Assembly: GCA_964555235.1 (NCBI GenBank)
Contig: CAZKRU010000061.1
Location: 1 to 26,263, forward strand
Direction: 5' to 3'
Source: CAZKRU01 sp964555235
GTDB lineage: Bacteria > Verrucomicrobiota > Verrucomicrobiia > Methylacidiphilales > CAMAQI01
Length of the DNA stretch: 26,263 nucleotides
Positions 1 through 8,095 of the stretch are shown here, in pieces (position 1 is the stretch's first letter; each line of letters starts with the position of its first letter). The position numbers were made by a program, and so were the translations under genes. Under the pieces are notes generated by a model. That model was not told the origin of the DNA. It saw nothing but the letters and a program-made list of their open reading frames with translations, and ran no database searches.

Positions 1-1374
1 GATGATGAGCGGAACCGTCATCACCTTGGGAGATTCATGCGCGTGAAACGCATGCTCACTCCGCGAATCGCCAAGGAAAGCAACGACCAAAAGTCGGGTC
101 ATATAAAATGCGGTCAGCGAGGCCGTCAGCACCGCAATCCAGAAAATCCCCAGATCTGCTCCGTAGGCAGCGGAAAGAATCTCCTCTTTACTGTAAAATC
201 CAGCAAATAACGGAACTCCACTTAATGCAAAAACTCCAATGAGGAACGTCCAGAAAGTAACCGGCATCTTCTTACGAAGTCCTCCCATCTGCCAAATATT
301 CTGCTCATGGTGAAGCGAATGAATCACGGAGCCCGCTCCCAAAAAGAGCATCGCCTTGAAGAAAGCATGGGTCGTAAGATGAAACATGGAGGAAATGGGA
401 AATAAAGCTCCCGGCATCGTGCAACCGACTGCCATCACCATGTACCCCAACTGGGAAAGCGTTGAATAAGCCAAAATCCGTTTAATGTCATTTTGTTGAG
501 TGGCAATCAACGCCGCAAAAACTGCCGTAATCGCCCCCACCCAAGCAATGACTCCTAATGCAAACGCCGAAAGCGCAATCACCGGGAAAATCCGGCAAAG
601 CATATAAACACCCGCCGCCACCATCGTCGCCGCGTGAATCAATGCCGAGACCGGAGTCGGACCTTCCATCGCATCCGGAAGCCAAACGTGCAGCGGAAGC
701 ATCGCGGACTTCCCCATGCAACCACAGAACAAGAGAAGGGCCATTAAAGTAATGTGCTCTTTCCCTGCAATATGACTCAGCGCCTCCGCTCCAAACATCA
801 ACGTCCCCGAAAGCGTCCAATAGAAAATAATTCCGAGCAGAAAACCAAAATCTCCGACACGATTCACCAAAAAGGCTTTTTTGGCCGCATCGGCTGCCGA
901 GGGACGCTCAAACCAGAATCCGATCAATAAGTAGGAGCTGAGACCGACTAACTCCCAAAAGACGAACATCTGCATCAGATTCGTCGCCACAACAATTCCA
1001 ATCATTGAAAACATGAACATCGACAACTTTCCGAAGAACCGACCGACTCCGGGATCCTTTGCCATATATCCGAGTGAAAAGAGATGGATCAAAAGCCCGA
1101 CTCCCGTGACGACTAAAAGCATTAACTGGGAAAGCGGATCAATCAGGATTCCAATCTCCACTTGAAACGCATGTGATCCTCCCATGGCAGGCAGCTCCAT
1201 CCAGCGAATCGGAGTCGGGGCCGGAAACCAGTCATTTACAAAACCGAGGGCCGTCAAAAAACTAAGCGCGCATGCTCCCACCGAAACAGCCTGAGCCGCA
1301 CGAGGAATCCGATGGAGCCCCGCCAAAACCAAAGCCGCTGCCAGGAGCGGCGCAAGTAGAATGAGCCAGCCCAT
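1..1374 (-). CDS. nuoL: NADH-quinone oxidoreductase subunit L (partial, runs off the left edge)
   Basis: This is the antiporter-like proton-pumping membrane subunit of respiratory complex I. Reading leftward from ATG at 1374, the frame stays open for exactly 458 codons to base 1, so the N-terminal three quarters of the usual ~620-residue protein is visible. It is almost entirely hydrophobic helices. The family-typical stretch FVFWELVGLSSYLLIGFW (about 137-154) carries the conserved channel glutamate (about E141) and is followed by NRVGDFGF (171-178). Further on, a segment with HLTTHAFFKAMLFLGAGS matches the conserved helix 7/8 region, and the visible end reads SPKVMTVPL. The gene starts 3 bases after the nuoK stop, so the two are cotranscribed and probably translationally coupled. 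The Shine-Dalgarno is weak (GGAG about 15 bases upstream). nuoM is expected just beyond the edge. Confidence 0.97.
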   Translation of the reverse strand, partial: MGWLILLAPLLAAALVLAGLHRIPRAAQAVSVGACALSFLTALGFVNDWFPAPTPIRWMELPAMGGSHAFQVEIGILIDPLSQLMLLVVTGVGLLIHLFSLGYMAKDPGVGRFFGKLSMFMFSMIGIVVATNLMQMFVFWELVGLSSYLLIGFWFERPSAADAAKKAFLVNRVGDFGFLLGIIFYWTLSGTLMFGAEALSHIAGKEHITLMALLLFCGCMGKSAMLPLHVWLPDAMEGPTPVSALIHAATMVAAGVYMLCRIFPVIALSAFALGVIAWVGAITAVFAALIATQQNDIKRILAYSTLSQLGYMVMAVGCTMPGALFPISSMFHLTTHAFFKAMLFLGAGSVIHSLHHEQNIWQMGGLRKKMPVTFWTFLIGVFALSGVPLFAGFYSKEEILSAAYGADLGIFWIAVLTASLTAFYMTRLLVVAFLGDSRSEHAFHAHESPKVMTVPLII

Positions 1375-1377
1375 AAC

Positions 1378-1683
1378 TTAAAACTTTAACTCCGTAAGAT
1401 TTTCCACCTTAGTCGTCTGCTTGACACGATAAAGCGCCACCATCAATGCCAATCCAACCGCGACTTCAGCCGCAGCAACCGTGATCGTGAAAAAAACCAT
1501 GATCTGACCATCCAAATGGTGTGTAAAACGACTAAAGGCGACCAAGGTCAGATTGGCGGCGTTCAACATCATCTCGAGACACATATAGATAATGAGTAGA
1601 TCCCGGCGAAAGATCACCCCCAAGAGTCCCAACGAAAAAAGAGCCCCGCTCACAAGAAGATAATGCTGAAGCGTGATGGTCAT
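1378..1683 (-). CDS. nuoK: NADH-quinone oxidoreductase subunit K
   Basis: This is the small complex I membrane subunit of the Mrp/MnhC-like fold that contributes to proton translocation. At 101 residues it has the standard length, with three predicted transmembrane helices. The family signature is visible as IIYMCLEMMLNAANLTLVAF (about 31-50), with the buried helix 2 glutamate, and as AAAEVAVGLALMVAL (about 70-84), with the helix 3 glutamate. The ATG overlaps the nuoJ stop as ATGA, so translation is coupled. nuoL follows after 3 bases. Order and strand match the canonical nuoJ-K-L run. Family assignment is effectively certain. Confidence 0.98.
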   Translation of the reverse strand: MTITLQHYLLVSGALFSLGLLGVIFRRDLLIIYMCLEMMLNAANLTLVAFSRFTHHLDGQIMVFFTITVAAAEVAVGLALMVALYRVKQTTKVENLTELKF

Positions 1684-2183
1684 GACTTCATCTCCTTTTT
1701 ACTCAGCAAGACGACGCCGACCGTTGCAACCAGAAGCAAGACGCTCGTCACTTCGAACGGAAGAAGATATCGGGTAAAAAGCTCCCGTCCAATCAAGGCC
1801 ACATCATTGATGATTGCGGGCCCGACTCCCGTAAAGCCCTCTTTGATTACGGAGGCGCGACCAACACGAACGACCGCCAAAAGAAACAATCCTGAAAGCA
1901 ACATCCCCGAAAGAAGTGAAACCAATCGAACCGTACGTTTCTCCTCCGCTTTCAAATCCAAGAGCATGATAATGAAGAGAAAAAGCACCATCACCGCCCC
2001 GGCATAAACAATAATCTGAATCGCCGCCAGAAAGAAGGCGTTTAATAAAAGATAGAGCCCCGCCATGCATCCGATCGAAATCACAAGACTCAACGCCGAA
2101 GCGATTGGGCTGCGATTCACAATCACGGAAAGCCCTCCGAGCAACATCCCGATTGAAAAAATCCAGAAAAAAAGCGCTTCCAT
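1680..2183 (-). CDS. nuoJ: NADH-quinone oxidoreductase subunit J
   Basis: This is a complex I membrane subunit of 167 residues with five predicted transmembrane helices, the usual length for NuoJ. The conserved segment LNAFFLAAIQIIVYAGAVMV (about 47-66) is the helix 3 signature, including the pi-bulge region thought to link quinone chemistry to proton movement, and is followed by LFLFIIMLLDL. The start ATG at 2183 has AGGG seven bases upstream, a good Shine-Dalgarno. It lies 41 bases after the nuoI stop and its own stop overlaps the nuoK start, so it sits inside the nuoI-J-K-L operon. Confidence 0.97.
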   Translation of the reverse strand: MEALFFWIFSIGMLLGGLSVIVNRSPIASALSLVISIGCMAGLYLLLNAFFLAAIQIIVYAGAVMVLFLFIIMLLDLKAEEKRTVRLVSLLSGMLLSGLFLLAVVRVGRASVIKEGFTGVGPAIINDVALIGRELFTRYLLPFEVTSVLLLVATVGVVLLSKKEMKS

Positions 2184-2224
2184 TGAATTTCCCTGCTATC
2201 CGCGAATCCTCAAAACTCAAGCTC

Positions 2225-2746
2225 TTATTTCTTTTCCCACTTTTTGATCGGTCGATGCATCACACCGCCCAGCTCATAAAGTTTCTTTTTGTCGTGAACC
2301 ATTTCCGCACGGTTCAACCCGGTAATTGCATAATCCTGACGAAGAAAAATCGCCTCCTCAGGACAAACCTCCTCGCACATCCCGCAGTAAATGCAGCGGG
2401 CCATGTCGATTTTAAATTCTTTCGGAGCCTTTTCCACCTTGGCATTGGGAGCCAGCGCCGGAATCTCGCCGGGGGTAATCCGAATGGCGCGGGGAGGACA
2501 GATAAACTCGCAAAGCTGACAACTCACACACTTTTCGCGCTCGTCCTCATCCTTGACCAACGTCGGAGCCCCGCGATACCCCTCCGGAAGCGTCCACTTC
2601 TCTTCCGGATATTGCATCGTCATCTTCGTTTTCCCGGTGACTCGATTGATGAGATGCTTCAAAGTAATCGCCATCCCCGCAAAAATTGCCGGAAGATAGA
2701 GCCGCTCCACAAAATTGAGATTAGGACGAGGAACTGCGTACGCCAT
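2225..2746 (-). CDS. nuoI: NADH-quinone oxidoreductase subunit I (2x[4Fe-4S] ferredoxin-type)
   Basis: This is the peripheral-arm subunit that carries clusters N6a and N6b and passes electrons toward the quinone site. Two classic four-cysteine motifs are visible: CVSCQLCEFICP, and about 45 residues later CIYCGMCEEVCP. The linker between them and the YAITGLNRAEMVHDKKKLYELGG tail region are typical of the family. I prefer the ATG at 2746 (173 residues). TTAGGA lies 11 bases upstream of it, whereas for the ATG at 2758 the same AGG abuts the start codon; the choice changes only four residues. It heads the visible nuoI-J-K-L run. No nuoH precedes it. Instead there is a ~50-base gap and then a tRNA gene. 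Confidence 0.97.
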   Translation of the reverse strand: MAYAVPRPNLNFVERLYLPAIFAGMAITLKHLINRVTGKTKMTMQYPEEKWTLPEGYRGAPTLVKDEDEREKCVSCQLCEFICPPRAIRITPGEIPALAPNAKVEKAPKEFKIDMARCIYCGMCEEVCPEEAIFLRQDYAITGLNRAEMVHDKKKLYELGGVMHRPIKKWEKK

Positions 2747-2811
2747 ATTGCCGCGCATCCTAACGGTTTTCTTAAAGTGCGCAATGGCATTTTAGGAAAA
2801 AAAGAAAAATG

Positions 2812-2884
<73 letters not shown>

Positions 2885-2938
2885 ATTACCGCAGAAGGGG
2901 CATCATGACGAATCAAAATGCCGGAGGCAAATGTTTTT

Positions 2939-4087
2939 TTAATTTAAGCGCAGTTTTTCCAAAAGCCGTCCAACCACCTTCGGCGCCGCAAAATATTCTT
3001 CCGCCAAGGCCCGCGCGGCACGACGATGTCTCACATAATCCGACTCCACCCGCTGAAGTGCTTTCGCCGCTTCCGCTTCATCACGAAAAACGAGGAGCCC
3101 TTCTCCCGAGGGTAAACATTCGCTCCATCCGGTCTCTTGCAACACCACTGGACGCCCTAACGCCAAATAACAGACACTCCGATCACTAAACCATCCGCAT
3201 CTGGAACGAACGTACCCGTTTTTCGCCACTGAAAATTCTCCACGACTTTGGGCCAGATAATCCCGATAGCGTTGCCACGGCTCGTTGAGCGAACGCCCCT
3301 CACGAATCTTCCATCCCGCCTGCGTAAACCTCACATACTCGTCACTCGTCTCCACTAAATCGGTTGCCACTTCCAACGAGACCCCCGCCTTGGACGGAAG
3401 TCCGATGATTTTTTCAAACTCGTCCGATTTATTTCCGTACCACTCCCCTTGATACTCAACCGGAGGATACCCATACCAGTGCGTCATCGTCGTCCACGGA
3501 TACACCGGTTCCTCCTCCTGCCAGGACCAGTAAGTCAGATCCACCGGAGGAACGGTCCCGATCCAATTTTTTCCCGCTTTCGGAGAGCGACACCTCTCCC
3601 GATTCAAGAACGGACCGACGGTGACAAAATCATCATGACCTTCAAAATTCATATTCTCCGCGTACACCTCCGCCCAAATCTGCGTAAAAGCCGGATCCAA
3701 ATCCAAATAGACACGACGCCCGGTAGCACCCAAAATTTCCGGATCTTTAAAATGGCCCGAAACATTCAACAGGAGATCGGACTCCTTGGAAAATGAAACG
3801 AGCGCTTCACGCTGCGCTGATTTTCCATCCACGAGTAACGTGGCGGCATTTGAAAACCCGAACTCTTCCACGGTTCGATTCCAGTGACGAAGATTTTCAC
3901 TCTCTGCAAACGGAACCGGCTTCCAGTTCGAATCGATACACTTGGAAGAATTCACCTCCTCGGCCAGATAGACCTCCCAGCCCAAAGCTCGGAACCCGAG
4001 CGCCCATTGTAAAAAGGCCCACGTATTTCCTGCCGCCGAGACCGGATGTCCTGCAATCCCAACGCCAATCACGACACGACGCGACAT
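2939..4087 (-). CDS. CgeB/YkvP-like glycosyltransferase (GT-B fold), substrate unknown
   Basis: This is a predicted cytoplasmic glycosyltransferase of 382 residues. The N-terminus (VVIGVGIAGHPVSAAGNTWA) looks like a GT-B acceptor-side Rossmann start followed by a WALGFRALGWEVYLAE helix-strand. The C-terminal half carries the nucleotide-sugar side: GEFSVAKNGYVRSRCGWFSDR (about 292-312), then CYLALGRPVVLQETGWSE, GEGLLVFRDEAEA and a terminal helix. These resemble CgeB/YkvP-type glycosyltransferases_1. The start is secure: a perfect AAGGAGG lies six bases upstream of the ATG at 4087. It is the last gene of the operon, 15 bases after the epimerase-like gene. No polysaccharide or lipopolysaccharide cluster surrounds it, so donor and acceptor cannot be inferred. 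Confidence 0.8.
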   Translation of the reverse strand: MSRRVVIGVGIAGHPVSAAGNTWAFLQWALGFRALGWEVYLAEEVNSSKCIDSNWKPVPFAESENLRHWNRTVEEFGFSNAATLLVDGKSAQREALVSFSKESDLLLNVSGHFKDPEILGATGRRVYLDLDPAFTQIWAEVYAENMNFEGHDDFVTVGPFLNRERCRSPKAGKNWIGTVPPVDLTYWSWQEEEPVYPWTTMTHWYGYPPVEYQGEWYGNKSDEFEKIIGLPSKAGVSLEVATDLVETSDEYVRFTQAGWKIREGRSLNEPWQRYRDYLAQSRGEFSVAKNGYVRSRCGWFSDRSVCYLALGRPVVLQETGWSECLPSGEGLLVFRDEAEAAKALQRVESDYVRHRRAARALAEEYFAAPKVVGRLLEKLRLN

Positions 4088-4102
4088 CTGCTTCCTCCTT
4101 TT

Positions 4103-4993
4103 TTATCCAATGGTCCGAACATATCCACGCCACTCCGGATGACAAAACAAATACCCGCACTCCAACGCTTTCTCCGGTCGAACCCGAAGGGATCCCAAAA
4201 CCAATTTTGAGAAATCCTCTCCCGACCATTTCACCATGCTTTCAGGAAGATGGGCTCGGAACCAAAAAGGCATGGATTCGTTTAACCCCTCGATCCATTC
4301 GTTCTGAGTCACGGAATGCGGCGCCGTCAGGTTCATCGCGCCAGAGACTCGTTTTTCTTGAATGGCAAACTGGATCAACCCCGCCACGTCTCGTAACGAA
4401 ATCCAAGGGAGATCATTTTTCCCTGAACCCAAAATCCCAGCAATCCCCAATCGTAATGCCGGCCACTGCGTTCCGAGCATTCCTCCTGAACGATCCATGA
4501 CCAATCCCAGCCTCGCGCGAACCGTTCGAATCCCGTGTGCTTCCGCTCGAATCGCTTCAGCTTCCCAACGTTGACAGACCTCGGTCAAAAATCCCTCTTT
4601 ACCCAAGGAGGAAGTTTCATTCAAAATCTCCCCGGGCCGGTCTCCATAAATTCCAACCGCCGATGCACAAACGAAAACTTGAGGCGCTATTTTCATTCGG
4701 CTCATTGCAGCAACAACCTTCCGGGTCATTTCAACGCGACTCTTCAAAATCGACCGCCGTTTCGCTGTGGTCCAAATTCCAAAAATTGACTCTCCCGCAA
4801 GATGAACCACCGCCTGACATTCGGGAAACGATTCGTCCCAACCAATCGATTGTTGAACCCCATGAACCGTCGATGAATTCCGGGGAGAACGACTTACTGC
4901 AACAACCTCAACCCCATCCATCGCCAAGCGCGCCGCCAACGTACGTCCCACTAATCCCGTGACGCCCGTGATCAAAACCCGTTGGCGCGTCAT
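4103..4993 (-). CDS. TIGR01777/YfcH-like NAD(P)-dependent epimerase family protein
   Basis: This is an extended short-chain dehydrogenase of 296 residues. A Rossmann nucleotide-binding loop, VLITGVTGLVGRTLA, sits at the N-terminus. VVHLAGESI and the family-typical FVCASAVGIYGD follow, then RARLGLVMDRSGG. The C-terminal DUF1731-like region includes NLTAPHSVTQNEW and a VLGSLRVRPEKALECGY-type end. The true reaction of YfcH-type proteins is not established. The start is ATG at 4993, which shares one base with the stop of the upstream HDOD gene (TGATG), so the two are translationally coupled. A TTG one codon earlier is less likely. It lies second to last in the operon. Confidence 0.9.
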   Translation of the reverse strand: MTRQRVLITGVTGLVGRTLAARLAMDGVEVVAVSRSPRNSSTVHGVQQSIGWDESFPECQAVVHLAGESIFGIWTTAKRRSILKSRVEMTRKVVAAMSRMKIAPQVFVCASAVGIYGDRPGEILNETSSLGKEGFLTEVCQRWEAEAIRAEAHGIRTVRARLGLVMDRSGGMLGTQWPALRLGIAGILGSGKNDLPWISLRDVAGLIQFAIQEKRVSGAMNLTAPHSVTQNEWIEGLNESMPFWFRAHLPESMVKWSGEDFSKLVLGSLRVRPEKALECGYLFCHPEWRGYVRTIG

Positions 4994-5889
4994 CAAGCCA
5001 CCATCATATAAGCCTCAATCGCCCCCGATTCTTTTCCAATGGATTCCAAACCGGAAGAAATGGAATCTTCGTCGATTCCCAATCCCGCAGGAACATCCAT
5101 TTTCACGCAATCCTGAAATTCTTTCCAAGACCATCCTGTGGAAACGGCAACCGCGCAATGACTCGCGACAAACATCATCCCCGCAAATCCGGTTTTGTCC
5201 AATTCAGGCGTATTATGATAAAGAACCGCATCGACGATATTTTTCGGAAGTCCCCATTTCTGGAGAAGCCGTCCCCCGACCTCGGCATGATCCGTCCCCA
5301 AAACTTTTTGCTCCGCCTCGGAATAACTCAACCCCTCACGAAGCATCAACGGCTTGATCTTTGGAAGCTCGGGATGGTCCGACATATTCAAAACCGCCTT
5401 CCCAATGTCGTGTAGAAGCGCCGTGGTAAAAGCAAGATCCCCATCCACTCCACCGAGGTGACAAAAACGGGCCAGATATTTTGCCGAAATCGCCGAGGCA
5501 ATCGAATGCCGCCAGAGTCGATAAGGATCCAATCCGTAGCCGGACCGTTTCCGTTGGTAAATTCCTCCAAAACTAATCGAGAGGACTTTTTCGAGAATAT
5601 TGGAATAACCCAAACGCAAAACCGCCTGATCCAGATTCACAATGGGAGCCACCCCTTTGGTCGTTCCAGTGTTGCAAAGCTTGAGCAGTTGAGCGGTTAA
5701 ATCCGGATCGTAGCGGATGACATCGACGACTTCATGATTCTGCTGGGAGCCGGAGTTCCTCAGCATACTCAGAAGCTTGAATGCAACAGGGGGAGCCGGC
5801 GGAAGCATCTCCTTCGCCACTTCAATGATCGTATCGGCCTTGGCCTGTCCTCCCTGAACACTCACAATGCCCCCCAGACTAGCAGCCAT
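4993..5889 (-). CDS. HDOD domain protein
   Basis: This protein of 298 residues consists mainly of an HDOD domain (about 20-225), a relative of HD phosphohydrolases found in bacterial signalling. Visible hallmarks are MLPPAPPVAFKLLSMLRN, IRYDPDLTAQLLKLCN, LGYSNILEKVLSI and TTALLHDIGKAVL, with the H160-D161 pair retained, and then LGTDHAEVGGRLLQKWGLP. No response-regulator, GGDEF or EAL domain is attached. HDOD proteins act in signal transduction and stress or motility control, but a catalytic role is usually unproven. It starts 20 bases after the kinase gene stop and overlaps the next gene by one base. AGG abuts the ATG, so the Shine-Dalgarno is poor and translation may depend on the upstream gene. 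Confidence 0.92.
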   Translation of the reverse strand: MAASLGGIVSVQGGQAKADTIIEVAKEMLPPAPPVAFKLLSMLRNSGSQQNHEVVDVIRYDPDLTAQLLKLCNTGTTKGVAPIVNLDQAVLRLGYSNILEKVLSISFGGIYQRKRSGYGLDPYRLWRHSIASAISAKYLARFCHLGGVDGDLAFTTALLHDIGKAVLNMSDHPELPKIKPLMLREGLSYSEAEQKVLGTDHAEVGGRLLQKWGLPKNIVDAVLYHNTPELDKTGFAGMMFVASHCAVAVSTGWSWKEFQDCVKMDVPAGLGIDEDSISSGLESIGKESGAIEAYMMVA

Positions 5890-5909
5890 CCTGGCCAGTT
5901 AAATCAAAA

Positions 5910-7022
5910 TCAAAGCGTTTGCAGGAAACGAACCAACTGCTCACGATTTGGACTCACCGCATGCCGGACATAGAACCCAGAGGCCGCCACTGCCAACTGC
6001 ATCGAGTGAGCCAAACTCAATCCGAGAAGCCGACCAATGACGAAACCGCTGTTGAAATGATCCCCCGCGCCTGTACTGATTCTCGGCTTCGCCGTAAAAG
6101 GTCCTTCAACAAAGGCCTCCCCCGTGCTATCCGCACCAGCCGCATACTTCACCGGATGGACCACCACGGTGTGAACGTTTAGTTTCTCACGAATCGCCGC
6201 CGCCAGAGAAGCAGTCCCCTTCGGAGTCGCCGGCGTCTTCTTCAAGCGCAATACCTTCGCGACGTGAATACTCTCGCTCTCATTCAAACCGAGAATCACA
6301 TCGTTCTTCTCCTGAAATTCTCCAACAATCTTCAACGCAGCCAACAGGTCGGCATCAAGACGTTTGGCCGGATCCGCCAGATCGATGAACATCAACTTAC
6401 GTTTGTCCGTCTTCAGTGGAACGTAATCGCTCAAGATCCGTTTCCAGATCGCCGAGAGATGCGGTAACATCGTCCAATTCACCATTCCGACAAAATGCGC
6501 CCCATCCCAGAGCTTGCGGAAGTTGGCGTCACCAATGCGCTTCTTGATGTTATCCCAGGTCACATCATGCACGCTGTCGTGCTGACCAAACATCAGCTTT
6601 CCATCCGTAAATTCAAACGCCTGGGTCAAGCCGGGCTCTGCAATCGAATAAACTTTCGCGCGCTTTCCAAATTCCGCAAAGACGGGATGCAAGTTCGGAT
6701 AACCGAGCATTCCAACGTAATGAACCGGAGCTCCGAGCGTGCTCAACGCAAAGGCCATGATTGGACCGTTTCCACCCAATTTGGTCGCTTGAGAAACGAT
6801 TTCAAAATTGGCGCTTTTCCCAGCGGCAGCGGAAACTCGTGTCCCAAATTGCTTGATCTGCGTAAAGGGAGCAAACTTCGTGGCGGATTGCCGTTGATCC
6901 ACGACTTGAAAAATCTGATCGACAAATCCATCAAATCCCATCAAACATTGATACTTCAGTAATTGGGCGCGGGATCCAATCAAACGTTCTGCGGTCTGTC
7001 GAGCAAGGCGAGAGTCACTCAT
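5910..7022 (-). CDS. PfkB-family carbohydrate/nucleoside kinase
   Basis: This is a ribokinase-fold sugar kinase of 370 residues that transfers the gamma-phosphate of ATP to an unidentified sugar or nucleoside. The N-terminal PfkB motif region is KLGGNGPIMAFALSTLGAP (81-99) followed by VGMLG. The C-terminal signature is STGAGDHFNSGFVIGRLLGL (316-335), with D321 as the expected catalytic base in GAGD. It is longer than the usual ~310 residues because of an N-terminal extension (LMGFDGFVDQIF region) and a middle insertion. That architecture is recurrent in environmental homologues whose substrate is unknown. It heads the four-gene operon, starts at ATG 7022 without a clear Shine-Dalgarno, and diverges from the DUF423 gene across 73 bases that must hold both promoters. 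Confidence 0.9.
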   Translation of the reverse strand: MSDSRLARQTAERLIGSRAQLLKYQCLMGFDGFVDQIFQVVDQRQSATKFAPFTQIKQFGTRVSAAAGKSANFEIVSQATKLGGNGPIMAFALSTLGAPVHYVGMLGYPNLHPVFAEFGKRAKVYSIAEPGLTQAFEFTDGKLMFGQHDSVHDVTWDNIKKRIGDANFRKLWDGAHFVGMVNWTMLPHLSAIWKRILSDYVPLKTDKRKLMFIDLADPAKRLDADLLAALKIVGEFQEKNDVILGLNESESIHVAKVLRLKKTPATPKGTASLAAAIREKLNVHTVVVHPVKYAAGADSTGEAFVEGPFTAKPRISTGAGDHFNSGFVIGRLLGLSLAHSMQLAVAASGFYVRHAVSPNREQLVRFLQTL

Positions 7023-7095
7023 AATCGGCGGAAGCTAGCAGCAAGAAAGCGATTTGACAAGCTCCATTCCACTCCCTTAACTCTTTTCCCCCGCT

Positions 7096-7458
7096 ATGTC
7101 CCCCCGCTTAGCACTCCGAATCGCCGCCACTCTCGGCTTCCTCGCTGTCGCCCTTGGCGCCTTCGGCGCGCATCTTCTTCAACCCATTTTTGAAAAACAC
7201 CAAACGGCGGCGATTTGGCAAACCGCCTCGTTTTATCACCTCACCCACTCCCTCGTGATTCTCGTGTTAGCTCACCGCCCCTCATTATCAAAAACTTCGA
7301 CCATCGCATTTACGCTGGGAATCCTCATTTTCAGCGGCAGCCTCTACGCTCTTGCCGTCACCGGATATCGCCCCCTCGGAATGATCACTCCCATCGGCGG
7401 ACTCCTTCTTTTAACCGGCTGGGCGGTGCTCTTTTTTCAAAAAGAACCGAAGGCATGA
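7096..7458 (+). CDS. DUF423 (YgdD-like) small integral membrane protein
   Basis: This is a 120-residue inner-membrane protein with four predicted helices: about 8-28, 43-60, 69-88 and 95-114. The DUF423 fingerprint is clear. GFLAVALGAFGAH opens the protein, WQTASFYHLTHSLVILVLAH follows, and FSGSLYALAVTGYRPLGMIT with PIGGLLLLTGWAVLFF closes it. Function in this family is unknown. The ATG at 7096 has no recognisable Shine-Dalgarno, as for several genes here. Its stop overlaps the start of the YjbQ gene as ATGA. Confidence 0.95.
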   Translation: MSPRLALRIAATLGFLAVALGAFGAHLLQPIFEKHQTAAIWQTASFYHLTHSLVILVLAHRPSLSKTSTIAFTLGILIFSGSLYALAVTGYRPLGMITPIGGLLLLTGWAVLFFQKEPKA

Positions 7459-7874
7459 GCGCACACTACGAGTCTTTCACCGCTTCCACTCGAGGGAAGG
7501 GAACCTACGAAATTACCTGCGACGTCGCCGCCATCGTGAAACGGAGCCGCATTCAAGTCGGTCAGGCCACGATTTTCATCGCCCACACCAGCGCCAGTCT
7601 GGTCATCTACGAAAACGCCGACCCCTCGGCACGAACCGATCTGCATCGCTACTTCGAAAAAATCGCACCGGAAAACGATCCGGATTATGTTCACACCGAT
7701 GAAGGAGCCGACGACATGCCGAGTCATTTACGAATGGTTCTCACCCGAACTTCCGAGGTCATTCCGATTCACCAAAACCGGCTCTGTCTTGGGACGTGGC
7801 AGGGGATTTTTGTTTTTGAACACCGACGCGCCCCGCACCAGCGGATCCTACATGTCAGCATTGTAGGAGATTAA
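7455..7874 (+). CDS. YjbQ/UPF0047 family protein (secondary thiamine-phosphate synthase type)
   Basis: This 139-residue protein is of the usual length for the YjbQ/UPF0047 family. Family motifs run in order: FIAHTSASLVIYENADPSAR, then DLHRYFEKIAP, YVHTDEGADDMPSHLRMVLT, SEVIPIHQNRLCLGTWQGIF and VFEHRRAPHQRI. Some members show weak thiamine-phosphate synthase activity, but the physiological role is unsettled. No thiamine biosynthesis genes are nearby, so only the family name is supported. Although the same frame is open much further upstream (to 7215), the ATG at 7455 overlapping the DUF423 stop is where the conserved protein begins and implies coupled translation. Confidence 0.95.
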   Translation: MSAHYESFTASTRGKGTYEITCDVAAIVKRSRIQVGQATIFIAHTSASLVIYENADPSARTDLHRYFEKIAPENDPDYVHTDEGADDMPSHLRMVLTRTSEVIPIHQNRLCLGTWQGIFVFEHRRAPHQRILHVSIVGD

Positions 7875-7889
7875 GAACTCCAAATCTGT

Positions 7890-7932
7890 TTTTTTTCGCG
7901 CTGAGATCGCCGAGTCCGCAGTGAGGACTGAG
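7890..7932. repeat. Degenerate dispersed intergenic repeat (copy A)
   Basis: Bases 7892-7919 match 9612-9639 over 28 positions with one difference, sharing the core CGAGTCCGC and GAGATCGCCGAG. The block lies just after the YjbQ gene, outside any supported gene. It belongs to the same loose family of words seen at 9612-9690, in 11700-12010 and in 24720-24880. Confidence 0.7.
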
Positions 7933-7976
7933 CGTTTAGAGCATTTTAAATAATCTCTAGGCCATCGAGTAAATCT

Positions 7977-8044
7977 GGAACTCAGGAACTCAAAAAACAA
8001 AAAGCAGCCGGGATCGCCCTATTTTTCCTGAGTTCGTGAGTTCC
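7977..8044. terminator. Long inverted repeat between convergent genes, candidate bidirectional terminator
   Basis: Arms 7977-7992 (GGAACTCAGGAACTCA) and 8029-8044 (TGAGTTCGTGAGTTCC) pair over 16 bp with a single mismatch. The left arm is followed by an A-rich run and the right arm is preceded by TATTTTTCC, so the stem can extend through A/T pairs on either strand. It sits between the stop of the YjbQ gene (plus) and the stop of cutA (minus), where a two-way terminator is expected. The 36-base loop is larger than in a typical intrinsic terminator, so it may instead be a repeat element that happens to lie here. Confidence 0.5.
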
Positions 8045-8095
8045 TGATTCAATAACACGCAACGACAGTTTCTATCAACTTGCTATAGCGAGAAA

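Noticed and set aside
488..820. 110-codon open frame on the minus strand, and a 64-codon one on the plus strand at 558-752
   Set aside because: Both lie inside nuoL in other frames. nuoL has clear family motifs throughout, and these translations are low complexity.
3793..4500. 235-codon plus-strand open frame
   Set aside because: It is antisense to the glycosyltransferase and epimerase genes, and its composition is typical of a shadow frame.
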